A DNA stretch of 64,000 nucleotides from Schistosoma mansoni (Eukaryota > Platyhelminthes > Trematoda > Strigeidida > Schistosomatidae). The translations under genes were made by a program, and so were the position numbers. Location of the stretch: assembly GCF_000237925.1 (NCBI RefSeq), contig NW_017385995.1, forward strand, positions 248,001-312,000, read 5' to 3'. A model generated the notes under the pieces. It saw only the letters and a list, made by a program, of their open reading frames with translations. It had not been told where the DNA came from and searched no databases. Positions 38,501 to 49,555 of the stretch are shown piece by piece (position 1 is the stretch's first letter; each line of letters starts with the position of its first letter).

Positions 38501-40385
38501 TCAAAATGACCGACAATTTAAAAGGTCCCGTAATTGTGTTTAGTAGAAAAATATAGGAGTGTTAAAAATAAATGGATAGCCGGATCAGTGCTATCATTTT
38601 GTGTGATCCTAGAATTATAGTACAAACGTAGCATATTGCAGCATTCATATCCCTCGATCTTCCTATGATGCATTCGTGGTCAGTTACAACTACTCGACAA
38701 CCAAATTGTCCATTAACATTTACGTATATCGATTGACCCTTTCATGGATAAAGCTTTAATGCTCTTTGGATGTAATATTCTTCATTTAAGTTTTATGTAG
38801 AGATAAACCAGTTGCAAGTTTTGTATAGAAAGAAATACTTATTCTGTACACTGAATCATACATCGCAATCTTGATAATATTAGAACAACAAATATTCATT
38901 TAGACAATATGTCTAGAAATTGGGGATTTTGAATCACTTACTGTCCAAGCGATTTCGGACACTCTTTAATTGGAGATCCTACAATATCATTGAAAATCTT
39001 GTGTACTGACAACAAAGTAACAAGAACTGTATAAACGTTTTTCCGAGCCTGGTTTCTGGATTATTGGAATGATGTGAATCATATTTCTGCTATATTTGTA
39101 CTAAACCACCTTAATTTGTTGTTTCTCCCTTTAGGTTCATGGAAAACGTTTCGTTTACAAATTCATTTGTGATTTAAAGACTCTACTTGGCTTTTCAGCC
39201 GGTGAGCTATATATGTTAGTGAAAAATTGTGCTGAAAGGCATTCACATCGAGGGAAAAAGCGGCGCTTGACTACAGGATCTACGTACTCGCCAGTAAACA
39301 GTCATACTCTGTCCACATTTCCTATAGACGATAGGGCTGTGTTCCCAATACCGGCAGAACATCCTCGTCCACTTAGTTTTTTAAACCGGTCTGTACAACG
39401 CAATTTGACCCTTGGTTACTGCGTCGATGTCGTAACACCTTCAGATCCCCTTTCTTATAATGTTCCGTTCTCACCTACATACCGTATCAGACAACCGGTC
39501 AAACCTGAAAATGGAGTAAACAGTAATACACCAGAACAACACTCTAGTAGTTCATTGGTCCGTCAGCCATTCCATCGAAAAAGATTTTTGGGTTTACAGT
39601 CGACTACCGTAAACACTGACAATATTGTTTTTGAAGATGACTCTATTAATAATAATGCTTCTGACTCTGAGCATCATGAGAACGATCGATCACGTGCCCC
39701 CACCAGTCCTTGGAGACTGCGACGACGCTGGTGGGCTCGCAATCCTTTGTCTGGTGTTTCACCACTTGGCTCTCCTCCTTACTCATCTCCTTCATACACC
39801 GAACGTCTATCCTCTGATTCTGCTCGACAACGAGAGGATGTTTCTGATCGCTTCAATGGTTCATGTGCATCGATAGCTGGTGCAAGTTCTCAGTTTAGTC
39901 ATTCACAGTTCGCAGTTGACGAGGACTGGGTTGCTGCCGCAGCGTTAACGGAGGATATGGCAAATGAATCGTCCATGAATTCCTCCACTTCAATCAACAG
40001 TTCATTTCGATCTAATGGAATTTCTCTTCCCCAACCTCCCACTCCCAATGCTACTGTAACTGGCTTTGATGAGGGAGAGATAGCTTCAGCGGCTGCTTCA
40101 TTATTCAGTCAATCAAACCAATCAGAAACTCCCTTAGTAGTGGATCAAACGAATACCATTCCGAAAAAGAGAAAGCTATCTTCAAACTTGTCTGATTATC
40201 GCTGTGAAACGAAAGAGGTAAGAGATGATTCTCTTATCGAAGATACCGTATACGGTTCTCGATTAAGTCATTTAGCTAGTAACAAGTACATCTCTAATAA
40301 CCGGTCATCTATGCGTAATTATGGTCCTGTTTTATTATCTGGTTATAGTCAAGGCATAGATATCGATGCCTTTTTAGCTCATTGA
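29044..40385 (+). CDS. GABPA: GA-binding protein alpha (ETS transcription factor)
   Basis: The eight exons are 29044-29313, 29347-29562, 30269-30679, 33860-34046, 35105-35239, 36633-36874, 37716-38003 and 39135-40385. All junctions keep phase and give 999 residues. Residues about 53-138 form the GABP-alpha/OST ubiquitin-like domain ([28 protein letters not shown]). Residues about 270-361 are the Pointed/SAM domain ([22 protein letters not shown]). Residues about 514-600 are the ETS domain ([29 protein letters not shown]-type recognition helix with both DNA-contacting Arg, [20 protein letters not shown]). PKKRKL at 40161-40178 is a likely nuclear signal. The protein should bind GGAA sites in the nucleus and pair with an ankyrin GABP-beta. 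It is about twice the length of human GABPA (454), mainly from linkers and a roughly 400-residue Ser-rich tail. The start codon is the first in-frame ATG after the acceptor. Confidence 0.95.
30269..30679 (+). CDS. GABPA: GABPA exon 3, Ala/Ser-rich linker and start of Pointed domain
   Basis: This exon is 137 codons, phase 0 at both ends. It has an Ala run ([13 protein letters not shown]) and an acidic/hydrophobic stretch ([15 protein letters not shown]), which may be an activation segment. It then reads [20 protein letters not shown], the start of the Pointed domain as in GABPA. Confidence 0.93.
31095..32870 (-). mobile_element. Chimeric SR2-like LINE in GABPA intron 3
   Basis: The minus strand has the SR2 5' leader at about 32655-32870 (similar to 47068-47270). 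Then comes about 1.15 kb of foreign AT-rich DNA (31498-32649), then SR2 sequence just before the reverse transcriptase ([19 protein letters not shown], about 31205-31480), then a jump to the SR2 3' end (about 31095-31200). Endonuclease and reverse transcriptase are absent. The foreign block is copied from the intron at 3737-4889. Confidence 0.88.
31357..32649. repeat. Near-identical copy of 3606-4889
   Basis: I counted about two substitutions over about 1.28 kb, against many differences in the LINE sequence immediately left of 31357. The copied block includes the LINE/TSD junction (TSD copy at 31498-31511) of the other locus. Confidence 0.9.
33305..33421. repeat. Long hairpin in GABPA intron 3
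   Basis: Arms 33305-33338 and 33388-33421 are reverse complements at 33 of 34 positions around a 49-nt loop. It sits about 440 bp upstream of exon 4. It may be a fold-back transposon end or an RNA structure; no coding function is apparent. Confidence 0.85.
33860..34046 (+). CDS. GABPA: GABPA exon 4, rest of Pointed domain
   Basis: Reads [17 protein letters not shown] through [12 protein letters not shown]. Two possible GT donors lie close together; the second (GTATGT at 34047) is the only one whose phase opens exon 5, so it is chosen. Confidence 0.92.
35105..36874 (+). CDS. GABPA: GABPA exons 5 and 6, Ser-rich linker
   Basis: Exon 5 (35105-35239) encodes a Gln/Ser/Arg-rich stretch ([26 protein letters not shown]). 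Exon 6 (36633-36874) encodes a Ser/Asn-rich stretch ending GGGQLVH before GTAAGT. Both are bridged by split codons, phase 1 in and out for exon 5. No domain is recognised; this linker is absent from vertebrate GABPA. Confidence 0.85.
36345..36430 (+). mobile_element. tRNA-derived SINE family A, tail fragment
   Basis: Resembles the tails of the copies at 12960 and 37335 (TTTGGGCAACCGGGTGATAT, then CACACTTAAAGTGTG). It lies in GABPA intron 5, in opposite orientation to the copy in intron 6. Confidence 0.4.
37335..37470 (-). mobile_element. tRNA-derived SINE family A, decayed
   Basis: The minus strand reads GATGGCTTCATGTTTAAAGC (A-box region), a degenerate B box, then a tail matching the family (TTTAGGCAACCGCG). 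It lies in GABPA intron 6. Confidence 0.4.
37716..38003 (+). CDS. GABPA: GABPA exon 7, most of the ETS domain
   Basis: This exon is 96 codons, phase 0. After a Gln/Ser-rich lead it reads [19 protein letters not shown], then [40 protein letters not shown] and DGDMISK. The winged-helix core and both recognition-helix Arg residues are present. The split after DGDMxxK before the final ETS strands is the usual intron place in GABPA. Confidence 0.97.
39135..40385 (+). CDS. GABPA: GABPA exon 8, end of ETS domain and long C-terminal tail
   Basis: It begins [20 protein letters not shown] (final ETS strands and the GABPA-specific C-terminal helices, [12 protein letters not shown]). HRGKKRR follows, then about 350 residues rich in Ser, Asn and Pro with one Arg/Trp-rich stretch ([17 protein letters not shown]) and PKKRKL. 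Stop TGA is at 40383-40385. The tail has no recognised domain. Confidence 0.95.
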   Translation, partial: VHGKRFVYKFICDLKTLLGFSAGELYMLVKNCAERHSHRGKKRRLTTGSTYSPVNSHTLSTFPIDDRAVFPIPAEHPRPLSFLNRSVQRNLTLGYCVDVVTPSDPLSYNVPFSPTYRIRQPVKPENGVNSNTPEQHSSSSLVRQPFHRKRFLGLQSTTVNTDNIVFEDDSINNNASDSEHHENDRSRAPTSPWRLRRRWWARNPLSGVSPLGSPPYSSPSYTERLSSDSARQREDVSDRFNGSCASIAGASSQFSHSQFAVDEDWVAAAALTEDMANESSMNSSTSINSSFRSNGISLPQPPTPNATVTGFDEGEIASAAASLFSQSNQSETPLVVDQTNTIPKKRKLSSNLSDYRCETKEVRDDSLIEDTVYGSRLSHLASNKYISNNRSSMRNYGPVLLSGYSQGIDIDAFLAH

Positions 40386-41133
40386 TGTATGATATGTATA
40401 TGGAGTTTTTTTACAGCTACTTAGTGATAGTTTGTATCAAAAGTTGTACATTTATTCATCAATAGGTGCCTTCCGATTTGCATTGCGGAAGAATTCAGAT
40501 GAAATTTCATTCATTATTTTCCTTCAATGGCTTTTCTATTTTCTGTTATATTTTTTTCTCTGAAAATCTATTTGCTCAGGATTCTGTTTACTTGTATGAA
40601 ATTTATGTTTTTGCATATGTACAGTACATTATTATCCTCTCAAATCCGTGAAATATTTCACATTCAAAGTATTAATATCCTTTCTTTACATCTCCATAAT
40701 GACCGATTTTTAATTGCTCATGTACAAAAGCATCTGCCTTTGATGTAACAAAAGGATTCTGGTGTTCATTAACAACATCAAATGTATACATAGCATTTCT
40801 GTTATCATAGAAATTCTATATGTTTTTTTTATATGTTTGATTTAATATCTCTGATTCAAATTGTGTCAACATTCCATTCACGGTAATCACTAAAATTCGT
40901 TTAAATGTGAGGGGAAAAAAGCAGAAGAAACGCTTGTGACTGATCATAGATTTTCTAATATTTCACTACTATATTATTGTTTAGTTTTATTGGAAAGTTT
41001 TCAAAACATTTGCATTTCAAATATACAGATAGTGTTTTATATAAATCTCTCCTCCTCCTCCTCCTTACCTACCTTGACCTCCTTATCCGTACATATATAA
41101 TCTTGTTGTTAATTTCTGTAAATTTTACTGGCT

Positions 41134-41139
41134 AATAAA
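41134..41139 (+). terminator. GABPA: Likely polyadenylation signal (AATAAA) of GABPA
   Basis: First good AATAAA downstream, about 750 bp after the stop, followed within 50 bp by a T-rich run. A (CCT)n run at 41047-41063 and an (ATT)n microsatellite at 41245-41290 lie close by. Confidence 0.45.
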
Positions 41140-41290
41140 TGCTATTCACATTTCTTAAATAGAACTATTTTGTACATTCTTTTTTTTAGTACGGAAAAGA
41201 TTCATTTTTTTATATATTTATACAAGCGTGCTTTATTTAACATTTATTATTATTATTATTATTATTATTACTGTTATTATTATTGTTTAA

Positions 41291-42949
41291 TTCAATTTAC
41301 TAACTTGTTTGTTTTGTTTTCCCTTTTGCGTATAAGTTAAAACTAATTTGCATTTAGGTTATGATGTAATTCTTATTTTTTATCCATACACTCTAGATTT
41401 TACTTATATTAAGAACAATAATAAACGCGTAATCAAGTGTACTAATAGCACCTGTTTGGCTAGTATTTCTACCAAGTTTTGATTATAATACGTAGTTATT
41501 GTCTTGCTTGTAGATAGTTGTACTGTATTGTTTTAAATAGCCAAATGAATAACATATTTATTACATCTGACTAGATTCTTGAGTATGTATATATATGAAT
41601 AAGGGATATGAAACCACTACTAGAAGTGTAAGGGAAGTAGTTTCCTATGATATATAATTGAGTTGATCTCTAATATTTAACTCTATATTCAAAGACTAAA
41701 CTTCAGATCATTTACTTGAGTAGTAGGTAACCAAGTTCTAAGCTTATATTTAAACAGGCGATTGAAATGTTCAAAAGGAGAGTTTTGGAATTCGATCTCC
41801 AACTGTTTGTGTAGTGGTTTGAATTTCGTTAAATCCACCTGGTGTTGACAGGTGGGTTGTATCCTTGGTATTCATTATATGTGTGACTCAAAGTTGAGTG
41901 CACTAGATTTGGACTTATTGAATTCCATTATTTGTTTCAGCGAGTGTCGGAGTAATTTAGGAAACTCATTTTGTGGCTGTCAGGTATTAGTCGTGCAAAA
42001 CGTCTGACTCAATGAGCTAATCAGTTCTTGTCCAGATTATTTATACGTTGATCATATCTGGACCCTCTAGCAAATTAGACAAACCGCTTTCGTTTCCTGA
42101 TTGCGTATTGAATTTGTCAACGCATCAAAAGTTGTATTACACTGAGAAAATAATTAGTGGATGGTCTTGTTTTTAACCGATGGAGAATTACCGGATTTCG
42201 TATGCCTCAACAGTTTCGTTATTGATGGTATTTTGCAACATCCGGGAAATATGTTGTGGTTTTCAGGTGATGCGTTATTGGTTTATAGAATATATGACGT
42301 CTAAGGCATTGGTGGCCTTCACAATTATTGTATGTACTTGACACCAATAAAGTGTAACTTGCATCCTAGTGACTCACATTAGTCGGTGTTTGAATCCAAT
42401 GTTTGTGGTAAACGTGTATTTCGTTAGGTATATGAGTATCCATGTGTACTACATCAAGTAGTACTGAGGCTACATCAAATGATCTCTCATTTCGATATTA
42501 AGATATTCCTCAGACTTTCTTCTTTCAAAATTCCTATGGAGAGAATATGGTGACATGAATTTTCTCAGTTGTACCAACTTCTTTACACCCTATAGATGTA
42601 TACCCATAAAGTTTATGGAAGCAACATAGTAATGTTTTATCATTTCATGAATGGCCTAGGGAAAGTCGGAAATTAAAACTATTGAATGCATCCTGTTTGA
42701 GCACATACTAGAGTAATAGTTCGTTAAGTTCCACTAGACTAAAAACGAGAAGTTGGTTTAAAGTCACTCATTTTCTTAAGATACTACCACTTAATGTGAA
42801 TTGTTACTGTCCTATTTGATGCGTAATCAATCTGTTAGATCCAGTACTCAGACAAATGGACTAACAATTATTTATTCAGTCTATCTGTTTAAGCGTTCAT
42901 TGTGAAACATCGCAAAATTCTGAAGAAACTAGCTTAATAAGTTTTAAAT
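41291..42949. other. Spacer downstream of GABPA
   Basis: AT-rich with no supported exon or recognised repeat up to the SINE at 42950. Confidence 0.4.
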
Positions 42950-43085
42950 TGAGATCATGAGTCGATCAATGGTAGGCCACCATCGAAAACCTGGAAACAC
43001 TGGGCGACCGTTTCGTCCTAGTATGAGACTCCTCAACGGTGCTCATCTACGGTCCTGTACGTTGGATTACCTCGTAGATCGCTTC
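42950..43085 (-). mobile_element. Hammerhead-bearing SINE, truncated and decayed
   Basis: Matches the family 5' flank (ATCATGAGTCGATCAATGG) and ribozyme region on the minus strand. The core reads GTTGAGGAG and the cleavage triplet is altered, so it should be inactive. Confidence 0.7.
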
Positions 43086-44689
43086 ACTAACTTTGGTCTT
43101 GAATCTTTTTTTCAAACAATAATAATGCTTTTCGTTAATGAAGTCTAATTTTGGAATTTGTGGTTAGTTACAATACTTCACACAAGTTCCGCAAAGAATT
43201 CGTTATATTCGGCTTCAACTTTTGTTGTTGATTTTATTCGTCCTGTTATCTATTACTTCCTTTTTCTTTGATATATGTTTATAACTTGGTTACTAATTGT
43301 TGATAAGGTTCTCCACAATCATTTAAATTAGTAAACGAAACCATAAGTGCGTATTTGTAAGTTAAAGAATCAATTATTAACACGATTTTTCCCTTTTTTG
43401 AAGCCTTACGTAAAAAATCCAAACCTTGTTATTTAAAAACCAGGAAAATTCGTTTCTGTTGTACCGTAAAACGAATAGAAAATGAGAATAAATAATCAGA
43501 ATATTGTAACAACTAAATTTTCTTTCAATTTATTCACTAACTGATTCTATAAAAGATGTAAGGGACAAGAAACATATGAAAGTGAACCGCATTATTTCCT
43601 CGTTATTTACTATTGATATTCATTACAAATAAATAACATGATTTACTACTTTTAATTCATGAAGTATATAAGATTGGACAGGATACATGTCCGTGAATTT
43701 ATGGCACATCTCAATGTTCAAGCTCCAACTTTCATTTTAATTACATTTTCCATCCGTCATTTTGGGATTCTTTACAGTGTCATGTTCATGCAAGACATAT
43801 GTATATAGTTTCAGATTGTTGACGCGACATCCATAGTGAAAATTACATTCTTATATTTAGCGCCAACCCATTCGATACTGTAATTTTATCAAACTTTGAA
43901 AATGATGGTCATTTTCGCAACACAAGAGTAGTATCTAATTCCAAGTAGTTCACAGGAGATCCAATCAGAAAGTCCAAACCATGGATGAGCTTCTTAGTCC
44001 ACGTAACCAATAGATAGTCTACGTGTGTAATGTGGAATTCCGAGGATAAAAGGCTAATTAAGGTTCATTCAGAAATAATATACTAAATAGGGTTCTCAAG
44101 TGGTTTTTTAGGGAGTGGATAAGAACGTTGACATATTTTATGAACTAAGGCAGAATAGATTTTCCTTAGCTATATTATCATGATTAAGTCAATGCAAGGA
44201 TTCTAACTCAAATCTCGGACTACAACTACAAATATGGAAAGCAAAAAATAATGTTGAAAGTGTAATACAATTTTCTTAAAACTCGAAATAGGAATCACAA
44301 ACCTATTACTTTTGAATATCAAGTGTTTAGAAGTCAATTGCACTATCAAGAGAACAGTTTATAAATAAGCTGGAACCTCAGAAATTGGATGACTAAAATG
44401 TATTACTAATTAAAACACAACGAGCGGATACAATGCCTATTTATGTAAATGATTAACAAAAGATTTCACTAATGTTTCCAAATTACACAATCAAAGATGA
44501 ATATAGTTTTGGATAGTGGCTTACACGAAGGGAAAAGCAATGTTATGACTAAGAAAAGTAGTTGGTGAAGGAATGTGGAAACACGTCAGTGTAAGAGGAT
44601 AGTCTGATGGGATATATGGATGGTGACAATAGATTTTATTAGTACGTCTTTGGGAGGAAATGCTTGAACATACTCAGCATACTTGTTAG
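43086..44689. other. Spacer with no supported gene
   Basis: AT-rich; no exon, RNA gene or repeat family could be supported. Confidence 0.4.
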
Positions 44690-47260
44690 AACTAAGTACT
44701 TATTCCTGTTACCCCTCGTGGAACATCATAGGCCGCACACCAGCATTCTCCATCCAACCCTGAACTGGGCAATCTTTTCAAGTTCTTTCCAGTTGTTATT
44801 CATTCTTTTCATATATGCTTCTATTTCCCGGCGTAATGTGTTTTTTGACCTTCCGGATTCCAAGTTAGGGATTGCCTCGTGATGCAGTCTGATGATTTCC
44901 TTGATGTATGTCCGATCCACTTCCAACGTCTTCTGATTTCTTCTTCAACTGGAATCTGGTTTGTCCTCTCCCATAAAAGGCTGTTGCTGATGCCCATTGT
45001 AGAGAGTAGACAGCCTTGTCTGACTCTGGTCCTTAGTGGAAATGCATCTGTCAGCTGTCCTCCATGTAAGACTTTGCACTGTAGTCAGTCGTATGAGTTC
45101 CGGTTAATGTTGACAGTCTTTTCAGGAACTCTATAGTGTCGAAGAAGTTTCCATAATGTTCTCCGGTTCACACTGTCAAACGCTTTCTCGTAGTCAATGA
45201 AGTTGATGTATAGTGACGAGTTCCACTCAAGTGATTGTTCCACGTTGATCCATAGTGTTTTAGCTTGGTCTGTGCACGACCGATCCCTACAGAATGCAGC
45301 CTGTTGATCTCGAAGTTGGGCGTCTACTGCGTCTTTCATCCGATTCAGCAACACTCTGTTGAAAACTTTTCCTGGTACTGATAACAAACTGATGCCTCTG
45401 TAGTTCTCACATTTGCTCAGATCTCCTTTCTTTGGTATCTCGATGAGGTATCCTTCTTTCCAGTCCGTTGGCACTTATTCCTCCTCCCAAATCTTCTTGA
45501 ATAGGTGAAGCATTTTTGCAGTTACTTCAATGCTTCAGCTGGTATATTGTCAGGTCCTGCTGCTTTCCCGCTCTTGATTTGTCTGATGGCCATCTCGACT
45601 TCTTCGATCGGTAGTGGAGTGACAGCTATAGGAAGGTCAGTGTGTGCTGCTTCAATGTCCGGTGGATTCAATGGAGGTGGTCTATTCAGCAGTTCCTCGA
45701 ATTATTCTGCTCATCTTTTCCTCTGTTCTTGAATCTCCGCAATTGTCTTTCCTTCTTTGTCCTTGACTGGTCTCTCTGGTTTACTATATTTACCTGCTAG
45801 TTTCTTCGTTGTATCATATAGTTGTTTCATCCTCCCTTCTCTTGTAGCTTTTCCGCCGTCGTTGCAGGTTCTCCCATGTATTTCTGCTTGTCGGCTTCAG
45901 TGCTCTTCTTCACTTGCTTGTTTGCTAGTGTGTAGTCTGCTTGTGCCTTGACTTTGCTCTCGTTCGACTGCTGTTAATTGCTATTTTCATCTGCTTCCTT
46001 TCTTGAATCTTGTCCAGGGTTCCCATAGAGATCAATTCCTTATGGTGATGCTTCTTAGGACCCAGAGCCTCCTGACACACTAAAGTTAGTGCTTCTTTTA
46101 TTTCTTTCTATTTGTCCTCCAAAGTAGTTTCTTGTTCATTCAGTAGATCCTGTAGAGCTTGGAACCTGTTGTTGAAAGTTATCTTGAATTCGTTGAGCTT
46201 GTCAGTTTCTCGAAGGAAGGCTGTATTGAACCTTTGTAGTGGTGTTTGTCCAGTCGCCCAGTGTTTCTTTAGGTTCAGTCTCATCTTGGCCACAACCAGG
46301 CGGTGAGCTAAAGCTATTTCAGCTCTTCTGGTTCTCACGTCTTCCATTATCCTTTGGAATTTTTTGTTTATACAAATATGATCTATCTGATTCTCCGTGG
46401 CGTGGTCCGGTGAGATCCATGTAGCCTTGTGTGTGCGCTTGTGTGGGAACATTGTGCCGCCTATAACCAATTTGTTGAATACACATAGGTTTGCAAATCT
46501 CTCCCCATTTTCATTTCTCTCTCCTAGTCCATGTCGTCCAATTACATCTTCATATCCTGTGTTGTCCACTCCGACTTTAGTATTTAGATCTCCCATCAGG
46601 ATAGTGAGGTCCTTTCGTGAGCACTTCTCTATAGTTGATTGCAGCCTTTCATAGAACTGATCTTTATCATCGTCGTTGCTATCATTGGTGGGTGCATAAC
46701 ATTGGATAACATTCCTTGTGATCCCCTCCTTCTTTGTTTTGAATGATGCTGGATCCGTGAGATTCCCACCCAATAAATGCATTTTGTGCTTCTCTGGACA
46801 GCGTTAGAGCAAGTCCCTGAGTGTGTGGAGCATTTTCCCCTTCGTGACCAGAGTACAGCAGCATCTCTCGCATATCTAGCCTTTGCTGTCCAACTAAGGT
46901 CCAATGGGTTTCACTGATTCCGAGTACTGCCAAGTTGTATCTTCTTATTTCCATTGCTATTTGACTGGTCTTCCCTGTCTCCCACATTTTCCGGACATTC
47001 CATGTACCTATTAAAATTGTTGTTCTGGTTGTTAGAAGGGGCATTGACCTCGTGACTTCTGAAGAATCTCGGCTTTCATCCTGAGGCATCATAATTCTTC
47101 CCACAACTCCCAGGGCAGCGTTTAAATGGTTTAATTTGTGTAATGTAGTTGGCGTTTTTTTAGCAAGGTTTTTTTTCTACGGTATGGGGTTGCTGACCCC
47201 ATGCCAAAACCCTCCTCCTTTACTCGGTTTTGGAACCGGCAGTAACTCTAGATGAACTAC
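44690..47260 (-). mobile_element. SR2-like (RTE-clade) LINE, most complete copy
   Basis: On the minus strand: a 5' leader with two hairpins (47184-47233); an endonuclease region in two frames (IGTWNVRKMWETGK, LAVLGISETHW, then DLTILMGDLNTKVG, IDHICINKKFQRIMEDVRTR at 46108-47104); and a reverse transcriptase start ([56 protein letters not shown] at 45085-45474). An internal deletion of about 0.6 kb follows, relative to the copy at 1959, at about 44985-45015. The 3' end ([19 protein letters not shown] at 44726-44926) completes it. APE-type endonuclease plus RT is the RTE plan. Several frame breaks make it inactive. Confidence 0.92.
47184..47233 (-). other. Paired hairpins in the SR2 5' leader
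   Basis: CCAAAACC (47204-47211) pairs perfectly with GGTTTTGG (47226-47233), and ATGGGGT (47184-47190) pairs with ACCCCAT (47196-47202) over a 5-nt loop. The related leader at 32690-32830 keeps the flanking consensus (CCGTAGAA, CCTTGCTAAA) but a weaker helix. Confidence 0.6.
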
Positions 47261-49339
47261 AGGCGAAGTTGTTATAATTAAGTAGTACGTTATAAATAGG
47301 ATGAAGTTGAAAGATGAATTCTAACACCTGGTGAATAATGGCATTATATACTTAAAAAATATATATATTTCTCAATGTTCGCCGATTTTCAGCAGTTCTC
47401 TATTTTCACATTTTGTACTCGCTATGCAAAGCATATTCATATGTTTAGACACAATAAAAATTATATCAGTTATTTTAGGAATTAAATTGTAATAAAGAAA
47501 GCTTTCAAGGTTTCTACAGATGCTTACAGATTTGTTAAAAATGTGTTAAGTGGCATGCAAATCACATTTCATGTCTATTCTTTGGGTTTGGAAATTCCTC
47601 TCTGATAAATAAACGTAACAACGCAGAAACAAGTTGGAGACAGAACAAATTTAGTTAGTAGGCTATATTAATAAAAAAAGAAAGGACGGAAAAACAGCGG
47701 AATGTAGTTTTCAATAAAATGATAAGAATGTAGTAATTCTGCATAAGTTTAATAGTTACAAATCAAATCTATATATTAAGTCCCCCAAAAAGGTATGAAA
47801 GAGTTTTGTCATATATAAATACTATTTACACGTTAATGATTCTAGAAAAGAAACCTATGTTTTGTTTATGAGTCGAGCTGACACAGTAACTTCACAGATT
47901 GATATAACTTATTCAACGGTGTTCTCTTCACTTTCCCCATCATTAAGTAAAATGAATCCGACTAAGAGTTAACTGATGAGGCATATTTTCAAACTACAGG
48001 AAAGTTATACCGAAACAAATACAATCAAGAAGTGTATTAAAAGGTAAAGATCAAAGTTTATTTAGTCTATAAATAAATAATGGTATCATTTTATCTAGTG
48101 TATGCTATTTTGTTGTAGCTGTTTTTAATGTACCTATTATGAATAATGTGGCTTGATACATTCATTAGTCTGTAAGCGGATCTTATTTGGATGCTAGCAC
48201 CCAGGTGTGAACAGAATTAATTTTTGTAGATCAAACGTATAAAATTTTGAATATCCAACGGCATTATTTTCTATGAGCTGTGATCCTTTTGTTAACGTAA
48301 TCATCTTCAAACTTTATTCTTTATTTTATATATACTACTTAATAACATTAAGTACCTTGAGCTAAATGTAATCATTTTAGTAAGAACAATGTTTATTGCC
48401 AGAAATCACAATTTCCTACCTGATTATATTGATGGTTTGCTTCATTCCTATAACTAATAGTTATCTTTGTCATCCAACTGATAATTAAGTATTATTTATT
48501 ATGTTTTAAAATAGGTGAGTATCCTTATAATTCAGAAATATAATACCGAAATCTCGCCTATATTTTACTAGACACTTATAAATAAAGTCAGTAATTAATA
48601 TGATACGATTTACAGACAGAACTAAACTTTGTCAAAAAACCATGGAACTGTTTATCACCAATTCACCAATTTGTTTTAATTTTAATGCTACTAATGTGTC
48701 TTACGGCAAAATGATAAGATTGGTAAAACTTAGTCAACAATCTTGGTTTACAACATTCATCATTTACATTAAAATTTAGTTTTTGTAACTAAAATGAAAC
48801 AGTTCAAATGAGCTAAAACTAACCCATAATTAATATTTTATTTCTATTTTCGTTCGTTTAGTTGAAAAATGTTTATTGATATGGGGATTATCATTGTTTG
48901 GTAATACACAAACAGTATATTTACATTCGTGTATTATGTTTACACAAATGGGATATTTCGGTGAGACTACAACACTTTAGCGACGCTAGATTGACTTTCA
49001 GAGTGTCCACCTACCTATTAGGGATTAATGAGGCTTATAAACCTTTCTGAAGAATATGGATTATGGTTTAAAATCGATGGTTAGGGTTAAGTATTAGATA
49101 TAAGAATTTAATTACGAACTGACATCAGCTATAATGCCAAAACACGATTTAGTTAAATGGATAAATGGATTTCGTGCCAAAATCCGAGACCTGTTATCTT
49201 AAATCTGATTGGTTCGTCCATAAATTATAGTCTAGCCAAAAGGTCTCATTGAAGTAGCAGAGTGTTAAATTGAATTTCTTTCTGATAAACAAATAAATAT
49301 ATACTTCATATTAATGTAAATTTCTCTGCTAAATCTCTA
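47261..49339. other. Spacer with no supported gene
   Basis: Very AT-rich; nothing coding or structured could be supported. Confidence 0.4.
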
Positions 49340-49555
49340 ATGGATCACAGCGAATTATTAAACAATTTTGTCAATTTACAAAGCTATTGCTTTATTCGTC
49401 AATGCGCCGATAGTTATGATTATTCTAATCGAAATTTTTTCCACGACAGCCAATGTAAAAATAGATGTCTATTTTGTACTTTAAAATTATCTGAAAAACT
49501 GAAATTCCTTAATTCCGTTTGGGAAAAGCGACATTATTATTTAGGCAATAAGTTT
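49340..49555 (+). CDS. Possible first exon of an unidentified Cys-containing protein
   Basis: ATG opens 72 codons ending ...YYLGNKF immediately before a strong GTAAGT donor, phase 0. Five Cys are grouped as CFIRQC and, after 19 residues, CKNRCLFC, which could bind a metal. A charged, helix-like end follows (LKLSEKLKFLNSVWEKR). No signal peptide. I do not recognise the family and could not find the next exon, so this may be a chance frame. Confidence 0.4.

Noticed and set aside
39625-39876. 83-codon frame overlapping GABPA exon 8
   Set aside because: It is an out-of-frame shadow of the coding exon.
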